Shown one piece after another: positions 21,287-33,777 of a stretch of 64,000 bases of DNA. Where the stretch lies: contig JAJNNY010000006.1 in assembly GCA_022453515.1 (NCBI GenBank), forward strand, positions 496,001 through 560,000, written 5' to 3'. The position numbers were made by a program, and so were the translations under genes. This stretch comes from Astrocystis sublimbata. Its lineage: Eukaryota > Ascomycota > Sordariomycetes > Xylariales > Xylariaceae. How positions within the stretch are numbered: the first letter of the stretch is position 1; each line of letters opens with the position of its first letter. Under the pieces are notes generated by a model. The model ran no database searches and was not told the origin of the DNA. It saw only the letters and a program-made list of their open reading frames with translations.

Positions 21287-24200
21287 GGCAGCGGTTTCGG
21301 GGTGCTGTATCAAGGCTTATTTATTAGTTGGCCCAGGTATGTGACCATGTAACAGGCGGTTTTGCACCCTCAAGGTGGGAAACATTCAACACCGAACAGG
21401 TCCTTGTTCAGTCCAATAGTCCAATGTAGTGTCGTCTAGTTGGTAAAGAGCAGTAGCAGGTGCCCCCTATGAAAGAAACACAATCGGTATGTTCGTTCTC
21501 TGGGGGGAGGAGGAGCTTTCTAAAGCCCAGACAAAGGGAAGGTCCAGAGCTAGAGGTTGCCGTCTCAACTACCGTTGCAAACTATGAGAGAACTAGTTTG
21601 TAGAAGCAGAGTCCATCCGGAAAGGTGAACAAGTGGGACCCACGGCAGAAGACGTAGAGATTTATATAAGTACGATAGGCAGTATAATGAAAAGCCGTCG
21701 GGACGCCGGACATATGGTCCACGCCGCGGTGTTACCAATCGTTATCCGCATCGCGCATTATTCATCAACGGTGCTATCCATCCTTTAGAGGACGCATAGG
21801 CTTATAGGCCTACGCTATGTCTTAGTGTGTGCAACAACACTGGGGGGGGGGGGACTGGATACCTACTTACTTACTACGGAGTGGGGAGTAGGGAGACATA
21901 CATACAGAGTAGATGATGGCCAGAGACGGGCAGTGGAGCGTGAATCGGGTCGTCACCCACACTGGCGCAGAAGATCCTGCGGAATGACGCGCTAAGGTTG
22001 GCCTGCGTCGGCTGCCCGCCAGTGATGTGACGTCGTCATTGGCGATCTGCCATCAGCTTAGTGCATTTGATATCGCCCACCACCGTGCCACCTCACTAGT
22101 GACTCTGTGTCTGCCCAAGCTGCCCACTGCGATGATAAAGCACGGGTCAACCGGACCCCCGGTGCGACACTTATAAATCAACCACGCGCAAATCCAACAA
22201 AGAAATCCATCTGCATGCCCTCCTACCGACCGGCATCCATTGACTTACTGTCTCTGTCTCGCCTCATACCGCCAACTACGCAGGTCCGGGCGGTGACGAT
22301 CGCATCCTCAGCCTCGCTGTTGACAGTTGTTGTGCAGAGCCCCATCAAATCCTGGACTCCCGGATTCCCGGGTGCACGGATGATGGGATCTTGGATGCTT
22401 GGCTAGATACTGTATCTGCCCGGCGGAGCTGCATTTTCGGCAGAGCCCCCGTCTTGAGATTGATTTTCCCTGTCAGTGCAGAATAAAGTACCTAACTTTA
22501 CCTGTACCTACGGGTGGGTAAGGTACTGTACAAGTTAATTGGCGCTAGGGCAATCAATGATCATGGATGATTCAGAATTGCTCATATATGATTGGCTTGT
22601 ACTCATAGGTAAGTACGTGTATAGATAAGTGCCGATATTTCGGCAATAGGAGTCGTAGTGTCGGATTTTAGAACCATTAGTTTTCGGTCTTTTCTCCTAG
22701 TGAGTCTTACAGTCCTGTTGTTGTTTTTAGCTTGTATTTCCTTACTCCATGTGTCATTCGCCGTTTGCCTACTTGGGTCGATCATGCCGATTGGTCAGGT
22801 TCAGCAGAACACCGCAGCCGTCCTATACCTAAATTTGTCATGTCTCCCACGTCAGCCTAAAATCTGAAACAATTCGCCGTCTTCTTCCCCACGACGTTTG
22901 CATCCTCTGTTTTGTAACCGGCACCGAGAGGTAGGTACGGAATATGAAAACCAGATGGCCCTTTCCCACTTGTACATCCCACCTACTCTTTACCATATCA
23001 CCCTTCGACAAAGTCGTTCACTTCAAGGTTCTAGGGAGGTAGTGGTTGATGAATGGGCGTCGTCGTATTAGCAGGACTAATAAGCACGTAAAGCTTGTCA
23101 TCACAGATGCAAAGTGACTAGCTCCATAGAAATCTCACTCGCCAATCTCATTTCCAACGCAGCTCTCATTCTAGACTACCTACGAGTACCTACCTGCCTG
23201 TAGGTAGGGTCAATGTGGAGAACACCCCTTCCAAGGGCTTTTCCATCTGCCGTTATCAACTGTTGACCCCTGAGCCAGCCCGAGCCAGCCCAGGGTCTGG
23301 ATAGTAGATATTGAGCGTGATATAAATCGAACGAATAGGGACGCCTTAGAGTTCACACAAAACACATTCCTTTTATAACAGTGTCACAATACAGTGGCTT
23401 TCATCACATGGAATATGCTCTCCTTCGGCCACTGTGCGGCGAACACAAAAAGGTCAAAGTCACCTGGAGCGAGCTGTATCAAACAATTATGGTCTGTTTT
23501 GGCATCACTACTTGACAGAACATTGAGGGTAAGTTATTCAGGACACTATCGAGAGGTTTGGGTGAAGTGGTCGACTAATAATCCGACGTTCACCATTCAT
23601 ATGGAGTTTCTACATGACGAATCAAGGGTATAGGGTGGTGACTCGAGCACCTGACCAACAACTTTCCCACGCGACTTCTTCACTATACTAGCATCAAGAG
23701 CATCAACGACGGTAAAATTGGCATTTATCTGCGTAGGTATTGAACCAGAGCCAAGACCCTACGAGTTTAGCAATCTAGACTCCGCAACGTCCATTGTGGG
23801 ATCGAACATGCGCCGAACTTGGCGACTCAGAAATAGAAGACAACAATCCGGTGAATATTTTTGGCATGAATAAGTCCAATCAGCCCTTTGTTGCAATTAG
23901 AACTTGCCGCTATATCGGGTATGTAAATATGACGCGTCTTGACGGTTGTTCATACCAATTATTTGGTCTGATCAAGATACTGTCTGCAAGCGATGTATGC
24001 TAGCTCATTGGTTCAACAACTCCAGTAAGTCTAATTTCATGATCGCTGCGAGAAGACTGACATAGTGCCTAATATTGGTTGTAAATAAACCCCGATTATT
24101 ATTATCTCTAGTGGCTTGCCCGTCTCACTGTGCACACATTCGAGATAACATTATAAACGGCGATAGGGTCGGTCGGTCTATTTGGTAGCGCCTTCGACAT

Positions 24201-25160
24201 TCGAAATCCCTTACACTTGAATAGGCTGTCTCGGGGTAATCACAAACGGACATAGGGTTCTATGCCATGTCCGAAGTACGCCGTGTCAGATCATGGTCAC
24301 GAGGAGCACATTCACTTGAGTGTCGGACTCTCGCGTCCTGAACCACACCGTTTACGCGCGGCCTTGGAGTCCGGAACGCTCAAAGTCTTTCTCTTGGCTC
24401 AGGAACAATTATACCGAGCGAAGGATGTGGGACAGCCGGGTGAGCCGGAGAACGTTCTATGAGAGATCGTCATTCGTACTACCACACTACTTCTATACAT
24501 AGCTCTTAAATTTCGCGCACCACATTGAGTCATGTACATGGTCAGACTTCTTCGTAAGACCTTCAGTTCCCCCTCAATGAACGAAGAAAGTCACTTCTGT
24601 GTTGAATTTCAACCCAGCTGAAGCAAGATTCACTGAGATGTAAAAGACAGTTTGATCAAAATTTATACTACTTTGAAAGCCTAAATTCTTTACTATGTGC
24701 ATTTTCCTGTATTTCTACATTGCCCTGCAAGAGAACATGCAGAAAATGACACACAGCAACTTCGCTAGACCAGGCGATCCTGTAAATTCATTATCTCCCT
24801 CGCTTTCATAATGTTCCTCGAACAGTCTCAAATGAGACCTTACGCTGCCAGGTAGTTCTATAACTGCTTAAACAAAACAAGAAGTTATTAGAGGAAGCCT
24901 AGCACCGGCTAGGCATGACTACTATTAGCCAGCCCGACACCACTATCACAATCAAGGTTCTATTCTATGTGTCTTTATGCATCATTTGAATTATCATTAT
25001 CCACACGCACTGACATGCCTGAAAGCCCCAGATATTCCAGACATTTTCCATCATCATTATCCGAGTGAGACCGACGGGTCTCATGAACAACTTCATAAAT
25101 ATTCTCGCTGTCGCGTTGTAAATTTTCGCACCCTGTCAGCGTATGTTTGTGAACCGATTT
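21287..25160. other. 3.9-kb intergenic region without a supportable gene
   Basis: It includes the PDR promoter, with a CCGCGG palindrome at 21724-21729 (about 440 bp upstream, only the core of a yeast-type TCCGCGGA element), a 12-G homopolymer at 21842-21853 and a 10-bp duplication GAGCCAGCCC at 23272-23291. Frames at 22107-22406 and 24262-24502 lack domains or true ATG starts. From about 23.4 to 25.1 kb the sequence is AT-rich and looks non-coding. Confidence 0.5.
21842..21853. repeat. 12-G homopolymer
   Basis: A run of twelve G bases lies in the intergenic DNA upstream of the PDR transporter. Its length is prone to sequencing error. Confidence 0.9.
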
Positions 25161-26783
25161 TTAGTCGTCTTTCGTATACGGGGAGAGCTGCCGCCAACGC
25201 GCCCCGTACTTAAAAACCAAGACCGGTATCGGCGCCAGAACGAGTCCAATCCCTCCCAACACGGTGACACCCAATCCCCAATCAAGTTTCCTCACCAGAG
25301 GATCTGTGGCTAGAGGCAGGACTGTACTCGTTAGGCAGCGTGTGACAATAATGGCCGTCATTCCCGAGGCGGCGTAAATACCGAAGGCATCGACGACGTA
25401 TGCGCTCAGTGGTAGATACACTATCATCAAAAAGGAGCCGAAAAGTCCCACGACAAACATGAGCAGAGGTATAGGCACCCGCAGCTGCGAGACCCAGCCG
25501 TAAGCCATGACCGTCAAAGGAAGACAGAAAGCCCCCACAATGGCCATGGGTAGTCGATACTCCGGGATCCCGTCGTTCTTGTTTCTCTCTCGGAGTCTGA
25601 CATAAATCTTGTCCAAAAAGAGATTCAGAAAAAGGACACTTAGAGTCGAGCCAACACCTGTGAGGCAGGTTAGGTATACTGTTCTGAGTGAAGCTACAGG
25701 ACGTTGAGTTGCTGAAAGCCAACTTACTGAATGCTATAAATGCGAGCCCCGTCTCAACTGCTGTCAGACCGTATAATTGCTCCAAGATATCTGGCAACGT
25801 CGTCGAAAACACGTAGTAGTAGCTGAACATGACGGCTCCGTGCAGCGACATGATTTGCAAGACACCCGAGCCAGACAAGACACTGAACGGACGCACGGCA
25901 CATTCCCAGATCTTGTGAAGACTTGACTGTCCTTCCGTCGTGTCAAATGAGGTCCTCAATTTAGGATTGCCCGTCTCCGCTCGCATTCTAGCGGCCCGTT
26001 GTCGCAGGATTGCCACCTTGTACGTCTCGCGGAAGAACACGAAGAGCAAGACTTCGCAGGTCAGCGCCAGGGCCACGGACAACCACAATACCCAGCGCCA
26101 GCCGAGTCTTTCGGCGATGGCACCGCCTATCACCGGGCCGAGCGAGCCTCCGATCAATGGTGCCAGAGCGATGGTGCTGATAGCCGAGCCACGCTGCTCG
26201 GTAGCGAACATGTCGCCAACGATGGCCGGGCCCAGCACGTTTGAAGCAACAGATAGACCCGTCAGCGCGCGGGCGAAGATGAAAAGCGCGGTGCTCTCCG
26301 ACATGGCGGCCAACGCCGTGGCCAAGATGAAGAGGATTGTGGCGCCGTTCATCACGGGATACCTCCCGAACACCTCAGATAGCGGCGCAATGAACAAGGG
26401 ACCGGCGGCCTCGCCCAGCTCCCAGATAGTCACTAGCAATACGCTGGACGATTTGCTCACATGGCCGTTGTCTAGGTCGTAGACTATGCGGTTTGCAATG
26501 GGCACCACGGAGATGCACGTAAAGGTGCTAAACCTCGCATGTCAGTTGAGGTTTCCTATGCTAACTGATTTTGCAATCAGCTATCGCAGGGACGAACATA
26601 CACTGTGAATGCTGTGAGGGCGAGAAGAGATACAATCCCCCATTTGTAGGCCACCGGCCACTCTGTGGGGTTTTCGGCATCGCCATCGCCGTCAAAGTCG
26701 ACGATGTTCTCGTCAAAGATGACATTGCAGCGCTCGGTGTCGACCAAGTGGACCTCTGCCAGCAATGGCTGCGTCTCGTCCAT
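25161..26783 (-). CDS. MFS transporter, DHA1-type (drug/polyamine family)
   Basis: Three exons, 26783-26602, 26527-25728 and 25657-25161, encode 492 aa. Joins are LTAFT-V-TFTCISVVPIA (phase 2) and IAF-S-VGSTLSVLFLNLFLDK (phase 1), and both rebuild conserved membrane spans. The N-terminal 45 residues are acidic and cytosolic, ending in a W-x-x-x-Y-KW motif ahead of span 1, as in Tpo1/Flu1-like carriers. Motif A appears as PLSEVFGRYPVMNG between spans 2 and 3, and the span 4-5 region has LGPVIGG (motif C-like). About twelve spans are predicted, with a long loop after span 6. The expected role is proton-driven efflux of drugs, polyamines or metabolites at the plasma membrane; the substrate cannot be read from sequence. 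No biosynthetic genes flank it. Confidence 0.9.
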
Positions 26784-27985
26784 CTCACAGCCTAACTTTA
26801 GTCGTACGAATATCGTACACAGCCCCAGGAATTGTATATCTTACCAGCTGTATAAATCTACTAAGCGGTGAGTAAACAAAGTTGTAAAGAGCGGATCTTG
26901 ACAGATTCAAAGATTCAGAGCTTTATGATTTGACTTTTATGTAAGTAACTAATGGATCTAACCGGGATGAGGGAGCTGCATCGGCTGGTGGCGGGTCGCA
27001 CCCCGGCTGGTGTCCAATTTGGAGAAGCTCAAATCATTGTCATTGGGCAGATACAAGCACGATATACTGGATCTACACCTTTAGACTGCGCCCTAGCCGA
27101 TCTCTTTGACGTGACACTTGACGACATCGGCGAAGATGGACGCCTTATGGAGATAAGGCAGCCAGCCGACCAGCTAAGCTGAGGGTATGGGCAACTTGGA
27201 AGCCAGCAAGCCACTGCAGCAAGCAGTTATGCGGCGCGAAAGTATTGGCAATATGCGTCTGCCCAGGTGTTGGTTGGCATGCTGCATGCAGTACGCCGCC
27301 GTCCCACATGCAACCCGTTCGAAGCCGAGTTGGCCAAGTTGAATACCACTTCTGAAAGGATATGTTCCATACTGATTGATACCTACCTGTATTTATCAAT
27401 TCACTTTCGGGTATCCATGGTGAACCTCAATGGGGATAATTGAGTAAATAAGAATGACCTTTTTAACTATGTGATTAGATCTCGTCAACCGGATTGACGC
27501 TTCAAGCAGTGAGATATCCCGAGATGTTGGAAGTCCTTACGTGCCGAGCCGATACCGCAAGTGCTCCGATTAATGTCGACATGCGACCAACACATGATAT
27601 CGCAGCCAAATTACATCTTTATTGCTTTTTTTTACATAGTAAAGCATGCATATTAGAACCACAGGGGCCATTTATCGAGAGGCAGAGTGTGCTCACTGTT
27701 TGCTTCAAAGACTCAAGAAGAAACAAGCTGCTGAGGAGGGACTAATGATGTCGATAGCATTATGGGATGTTACTAAGTTGCAGGGCAATTCAGCCATTGC
27801 TTCGGTTCGAAGATATTGAGAATTAGGAATATGACATAGAAACCGGCAAGTATTACAGAACCAACATATATTTAATGATTTAAGTTACTGTATGTCGAAT
27901 GATAGATCGTGGGAGACCAACTTACTACGTATCAGGGGCAGTAGTGTACAACATCTTCCATCACCCAATTTCCTACAAAACTAAG
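26784..27985. other. Intergenic region before the tRNA
   Basis: No supportable gene. The 76-codon frame at 26952-27182 has no recognisable domain. The stretch contains the MFS promoter and AT-rich DNA upstream of the tRNA. Confidence 0.5.
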
Positions 27986-28057
27986 TCCGGTATAGTGTAA
28001 CGGCTAACATATCGCGTTTTCACCGCGGGGCTCGGGGTTCGATTCCCCGTACCGGAG
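27986..28057 (+). tRNA. tRNA-Glu (anticodon UUC)
   Basis: A 72-nt cloverleaf without an intron. The acceptor stem TCCGGTA pairs with TACCGGA, with discriminator G at 28057. The D arm contains TAGTGTAACGGCTA. The anticodon arm is CGCG-TTTTCAC-CGCG, giving anticodon TTC. The T arm is GGGGTTCGATTCCCC, an intact internal B box. It closely resembles yeast tRNA-Glu(UUC). Confidence 0.95.
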
Positions 28058-28572
28058 ATGTAGTGATTGCGAATGTTAGTTTTGGAATATCATTGATGCT
28101 TTTTTAAGTGCTTTAGCTGGAGAGACTTCTCGTTGTTCATCCCTTGCTCAATTCACACGCCCATGTTAATGCATCTAGATTTGAAACACTACCTAGGTTT
28201 TGCCTGTGCAACCTTCTTAGTAGCCATCCCATGTTTTCGTATCCGTGTGCAATGCGTTCTTGCATAGACTTTTGGGTTCGAGTGCTATCGCAACTTCACA
28301 AGCAGGTGCAAGTAATGACCAAACACAGCATCATAGTTGTGCAGGCTCATTACACACTACAAGAAGTTGTGACTTGAACATATATGTGGTTCCTTCTTTC
28401 ATTCAGCTTCCCGTCCGCTCAAGCCATCTTGCCCAGAGCCCTGACACAGACGGACCGGGCCATAGCCAACAGTTGGCACAACGCAAGACACCCTCTCGGT
28501 TATTGTCTTGTTTGATCCGTGCGCTGGTCGAAAATATGAGAGTATTGAGTATCAAGACACCACTTTAGGCAA
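28058..28572. other. Short intergenic stretch 3' of the tRNA
   Basis: It contains a T-run (28101-28105) that could serve as the Pol III terminator, then the 3' flank of the Tma20 gene. The two overlapping plus-strand frames here (28144-28568) have no domains. Confidence 0.45.
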
Positions 28573-29364
28573 TCAGTCTGTGCCCAGCTTCCATAGCCCA
28601 TCGCCCAAGTAGTGCGCGTCCTCGATGACGGGCCCTTTCCCCTTCTCTTTGACGTCCTTGGTGCCCATTACTAGGAAGCCTACAGCGCATGCTTCCGTCT
28701 TCCCCTCGGCCCTTACCACAGCAGGCTCGCCCTTCTCCAATTCCCTTGTCCACCTGTTGTCCTCGTCCAGACACTCTCCCGCGCCATCTTCCGAACGGGC
28801 TGTGAGTGTACCGCTCGGGAGCCGCCCACCGGCCGACGTCAGGCCGGGTGCCATTAGTGTTGCGCCCGAGAGCACGAAGCGGATGGCGCCGCGATCGATA
28901 CCTATGCTGGGGAAGGCATCGGGGAAGCGGTGGACGAGCTTCAGGTGTGGTAGCAATGTGGCGGTGTCTTGCTGGAAGAACAGCGGCTCTCCATCCAACA
29001 CATACAGCGTACATCGGTCGGGCAGCTTCATGGACTCGAGAGGGCCCTTCTTGGGAAGGATCTCATCGATGTAGCGGTTCAGGAGCGGGTAGGTCGTTAA
29101 CAGCGATTGTCGAAGATTCCGCTGAACTGACGACTTCAGTTTCGATTTCGGGGCACTCTGTATCCTGTAGACGTGGGAAACCTCTGTCAGTCTTGGTTCG
29201 TTGCGCTACCAATCTCGCCGGTTCGCAAAGAGAACAGGCGGGGTTGTAAGTTGAGAAGTTTCAAGATAGCCTTTGAGGGCCCATATGTGGTGCATCGACG
29301 GGTTGCGACCGTCGATTGGCACAGGAATGGAATACAAATGATCAACTTACTCCTTTTTGAACAT
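28573..29364 (-). CDS. TMA20: Tma20/MCT-1 homologue, PUA-domain translation factor
   Basis: Two coding exons, 29364-29351 (only 14 nt: MFKK plus two bases) and 29155-28573, give 198 aa. The 195-nt intron ends at …acagAG, and the join gives MFKKDAPKSKLKSSVQRNLR, the conserved start of the family. Residues about 1-95 are the N-terminal MCT-1 domain with YIDEILPKKGPL and DGEPLFFQQDTATLLPHLKLVH. From about 100 a PUA domain follows, with DRGAIRFVLSGATLMAPGLTS. The protein is slightly longer than the usual ~181 aa because of an acidic insert (about residues 128-150) inside the PUA region. Tma20 works with Tma22 in 40S recycling and reinitiation in the cytosol. The product is near certain; the exact acceptor of the long intron was chosen by frame. 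Confidence 0.92.
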
Positions 29365-30155
29365 CGTGATTGCTCTATTGCGTGGTAAATAGAGAACAAT
29401 TCGAAAGTTTGAATTAATGGGTAACGGTATAGGTAGGTAGGTACATGTAATCTGGGAGCTTGTGAAAGTTTGGAGGGGCAGACAGGTCGCAGACGCGCGG
29501 GTACTAGGTACCTCCTACTGCCCCGCAGTGCGCATTTGGCAAGACTTACAGCACCTTACCTGGACTAGCTCTCAGTAGGTACTTACTCGTAAGTATCCCT
29601 TTTGGTTTTGGGTGGCTTCCAAGGCTGGCATCAGCACTAATATACCTACTGAAATACGTTCATAGGTATCTCTTAGATAAGTACAATTGTTTACTTTGAG
29701 CAAAGGCAACCAACCCCGCAGTGGAACTCGTCGCATGGTTGACACGCACCGAGCTGGAAACCATGGGCAAAGAGTCCTGGATTTTAAACATTCCTGACTC
29801 TCCGATCTAAGCCGGGATATTGGGGGCTGGGAGCCATGATGCCATGGTCCTCGTGCTATATTAGGAAGTCTATGGTTTGAGTTGCCGAATAACATACACA
29901 CGCCAGAAGGAGCTACTATGTTGATTAATGTGCCCTACAATCATACTACTATCGAGCCATTTGGGGGGCTTGTTTGTTGGAATTATTAATTGGGATCATT
30001 CTTAGATGAGGCTACCTAAGTACAAGTGTGTTTTTCCCAGGTATCAAGCATTTTGCTAGCAGCCTCCAAGATGTAATCATGGCATCGTTGTAATAATGTA
30101 TTAGTAGCCGTAGTTGCAAGTCATGACTCATATAGGCATTCGAGACGCAAGCAGC
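29365..30155. other. Intergenic region between TMA20 and the I78 inhibitor gene
   Basis: No supportable gene. It carries several AGGTAGGTA/GGTACC half-site clusters (29425-29590). The 109-codon minus frame at 29572-29901 has no domain. Confidence 0.5.
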
Positions 30156-30486
30156 TTAGCCGTGCTGAACATGCGAGACAGTGCCGTCATCCTTGACGTG
30201 GACGTTCAATCTGTCGGGTTTGAAGTCTTTGGTGACCATCATTCCAGGCTTGATGACACGACATTGCTCGGGCAGGTCCTTCTTGCAGAAGTTCTGCGAG
30301 GCGGGGAAAGGATGCATATTAGCTGAATTGAGCTGAGCTGAGATGAGATGAGATGGAGCAGCAGCAGCAGACACTCACTGTTTCGCTGTGCGTGTCATCG
30401 GAAACCGTCTTGCCGACCAGCTTGTTGGACCACTGCTGGGTCGGGTCCGACGAGTTATCAGTAACACCAGGGACGACTAAAGGCAT
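30156..30486 (-). CDS. Peptidase inhibitor I78 family protein
   Basis: Two exons, 30486-30379 and 30293-30156, encode 81 aa with a phase-0 join (SET|NFCKKDLP). The family core is the second exon: DLPEQCRVIKPGMMVTKDF followed by RLNVHVKDDGTVSHV and a terminal glycine, matching the I78 fold, in which an R-V-I-x-PGM reactive loop precedes the final strand. There is no signal peptide, so it probably acts in the cytosol; fungal members are predicted to restrain serine peptidases. The short N-terminal MPLVVPGV stretch and the QQWSNKLVGKTVS helix are also typical of small fungal members. A Cys pair (in NFCKK and EQCRV) could form a disulphide. The target peptidase is unknown. Confidence 0.88.
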
Positions 30487-32722
30487 GTTGCAGGTTGGTT
30501 GATGGTATGTATATGTATATGTTCTGCTTTTTTGTGATTTGTAGACTTTGTAGTGGAAAGATGAGTGAGAGGATGCAGAAGTACCCGATGTAGGTACGGC
30601 GTGAATCTTGATTCTTTATACTCCCTACGGTGCTGCAGAAGGACAGCCGCGCAATGCCTAGGCAATCGCCTCGCCAAGTGACGTCAGCCCCAGATCGTAC
30701 CTGTCCTACAGGCTACCTACTTCTACCTACCAGCCTACCTACCTTACCAAGCAGCTATAGGGTAGCACCTGTGCCCATGCCGTATAGAGTAAGGCTAAGT
30801 AGTAGAGCAGTGGTCAATGGTGGCTTCCAAGGTTGCATCCAGCCCTTCTCTTTACTTCACTTCACTCACTTGGGACGACTTGTGCGTGTATTGGCCAGAT
30901 GAGCATTCGGACGCCAACGCCTTCAGCTTCAATTCAGGTGCAGCCCCAGAGTCCCTTTCATTTCGCAATGATCGGAGCCACCGTTGCCACGAAACAACCC
31001 GAAGAGCCCGAGCCGAATCAAGCGGCAACTCAAGCGTAGACCTCGCAGGATTGACAGATTGAAACTTGACATGACAGGTTGACATGACAGGTACCTACTA
31101 CTCGTCGACTATCTCACGACGCCCTTTGTAGCCGACCGAAGCGCGAGAGCTTTGTGCAGGAATCATATCTCGCAATCCAACGAATCGTGGAATGCCGATA
31201 TATCATGAAGAAATGATAAAAGCCACTGCCCGAGAGCAGAGCTGGAATGTGTGACGCATCTATGATCTTGCATGCATCTACTGTAACACGCCACTATTCT
31301 TGGACCACACTAACGGCTTCTCTTCAGATCCTTTCAGAATTGCCTATACCGATTCTACTACCCCCCTCATCGCCCGAGTCTCATCTAAGACGGACTCTTC
31401 CTCTTTCTATATACGGCCATCAAAGAGTCAATGCACTTATGTGCTTTGGAAAAACGTACAACTAGGCTTCACAGCAGGCGTAAAATCTACCCATTGAGGA
31501 GGTATATATCGAATCATAAGACAGCTGACTTCTGACACGCAAGGCACAGCCACATGTACTGACGTACGCTTCCCGTAACAGCCATGAGACTAATCTAAGG
31601 TTAGAACCAGGGGTCTTCGACGATGTTTTTAGCACATGCTTGCACCAATCATGAACACAGCGAACCCGACGTTTTAGCTAGAACTCAACTCACTGATGAT
31701 GCGGGATCACACGGGATTCTACGCAACCGCACAACCGTCTCCTAGGACTTTAATACCTACCTAGGTACCTGTACCTCATATCTGCCATTGAGCGGCAGGA
31801 GGATTCTCGCGTGTTCACCAATGTCGCGAATAATGTTACAGCAGACATATCATGATCAAGAACACTAATGTTACTAGCGACAGTCTCAAATCGACGTCAG
31901 GGGAAGCATAGCAACGACATAGTCTTCCGCTATCAACTGTATGGCGCGAACCACGGGAACCATACAGCTTGAAAGAACCGCTCATGTCGTCGCATGTTGT
32001 CTGAGCACCGGAGAAAAGCCCACGGGCTCGGCATGCCACAGCAAGCTGGAGCACATACGGCAGCTGCAAAAGCCTAGAGCGATGTTAGCGCGCCGAGTGA
32101 TATATCCTGGCTGGCTGGGTTAGCTGCATTAGGCTGCATCATGCTCTAGTAGACAGCAGTTTCAGTAGGTAGTTTGATGTGCGATACCTACCTAGTCGCC
32201 GATGTGCCTACATGACCAAAGGACCAATGGTCCGAAGTCCAAGTCCAGCTCAGCCCATCGGACAAACATGGAGAAATCAGCTGTAGGGCTGGTAGCCGGT
32301 CATGATCGCGGAGGTGAGACGAGGCTTACCGGAGACTTACTTACGAGCCAGGGTTCGTCCACGGTCCTCGAAACAGGACTTGCTTCTAGAACATATCAAC
32401 CAGAGCGTCCCGCCTGGGCGTCTTCGCTCTCTTCTGTTTCCAGGCCGTATATTGCTTCGTTTATTTCCCTAATTCTGATCGGCCATAGCGGTCTGAGCCT
32501 TTGGCCGACCGTAGTACTCAAAACCAACGCATTCGCATCGGACGGTTTCTAAGAGAAAGAAAAGAAGAGAGGAAAGAGCACTTCAGAGGACCAGAAACGG
32601 GCGTTGATCGACTTCGAGACTGTTATCTTGCTTTTCTAATGTCTACTTATTAAATTTTCCGATTCCAGAGCATATATTCACCATTATACCCATCGCGACC
32701 GGCTTCGAAGCACGCATTCATC
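30487..32722. other. 2.2-kb intergenic region
   Basis: No supportable gene. It includes the I78 gene promoter with a GAGCTGAG/GATGA-type simple repeat just inside its intron side (30336-30358), and one TACCTAGGTA palindrome at 31758-31767. Frames of 60-116 codons on both strands lack domains. Confidence 0.5.
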
Positions 32723-33777
32723 ATGATGTTGCTTTCTTCCTCAGTGCTGCCTATCGCGCTGCTCAACTTCATTCTTCTTCAGTCCTTGTCCTTCGTCAGC
32801 GCAGCATCAGACCGGTCGATATGCGTGCGTCAGAACGCCCCGATGCTGGCCCAAGCAGCGAGATGCGGCCATGACAACAACCTCAGAAACTGCCTGCTCG
32901 CCATCCCGAACTTCGTCACAGCGGAAGACCTACAGAGGTGTTTCATAGACGCTGACTGCCCGATAGCAGAGGCAGTGTCGGAGGCAGCCATCATTCTCGA
33001 GGGTTGCGATAGAAGCACGGTAGTGCCCGAGGTGCGACAGCGCGGGCCGAATGCCATCGGAGGTACGTAGGCATATGCATATATATTATATGCCCCCTTT
33101 CTTCATGCTCTGAGTGCAAAGTCGGCTGAACGCAAAACCACCTAGCTGCCACACCGAACGCTGCCCGACGAGATAGGACTAGCGACGCCTCGGAACCCAC
33201 TAGTCCCGCCAAGGCAACGCTCGCGACGGCGCTCGGTGGCACGGCGCGGCCAACGGCATGCAGCACTGCGCGCGCCATCGAGACCACCGTCTGCCCCCTG
33301 ACGTCGATCGGCCGGGGCGACTTCTCGCAGCTGCCCTGCACGACTACGACACTGACGACCATGGAGTGCGCGGCCACCAACGTCTGCGCCGACACGGACG
33401 ACAGCATCGACGACGGCGACTGCATCTTCCGCGACAACGACCTGCCGATCAGCGGCATCATCGTCACCGCCGTGCTGGGACTCGTCTTCGTCGGCGGCAC
33501 GACCACGCTGCTCTACTTCTACGCCCTCGACCGCAAGAAGCGGCGTCTCGCGCGCGAGAAACTCGAGGAGGAGCAGCGCGCGCTGAGGCATAAACTCGTG
33601 CAGGACGCCGCTGATGCGCAGGTGAAGGAGCTGGCGAAGGCCCACATGCAGAGGGAGAGGTACTGGCGCCAGCGCGAGGAGGCCAGGGCGTGGGAGAAGC
33701 GGAAGCGCACGCTGGATCAGCCGGGGCAAGCGAATCCTTTCGCGAACAGCAGTGCTGCTTCTCTTGTCGTTCCTTGA
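32723..33777 (+). CDS. CFEM-like secreted-domain, single-span membrane protein
   Basis: Exons 32723-33062 and 33146-33777 encode 323 aa. The 83-nt intron has a GTACGT donor and a CTAG acceptor, phase 1. Residues 1-27 are a signal peptide. The extracellular part has six cysteines at 34, 48, 57, 73, 79 and 95, and the segment around VTAEDLQRCFIDADCP resembles the second half of a CFEM domain, though the usual eight-Cys CxxxC pattern is incomplete. A Ser/Thr/Ala-rich linker with further cysteines leads to one membrane span (about 216-238, IIVTAVLGLVFVGGTTTLLYF), then a strongly charged KKRR-rich cytoplasmic helix of about 75 residues, likely coiled coil. The layout suggests a cell-surface sensor or anchor. 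The CFEM relation is an inference from spacing. Confidence 0.8.
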
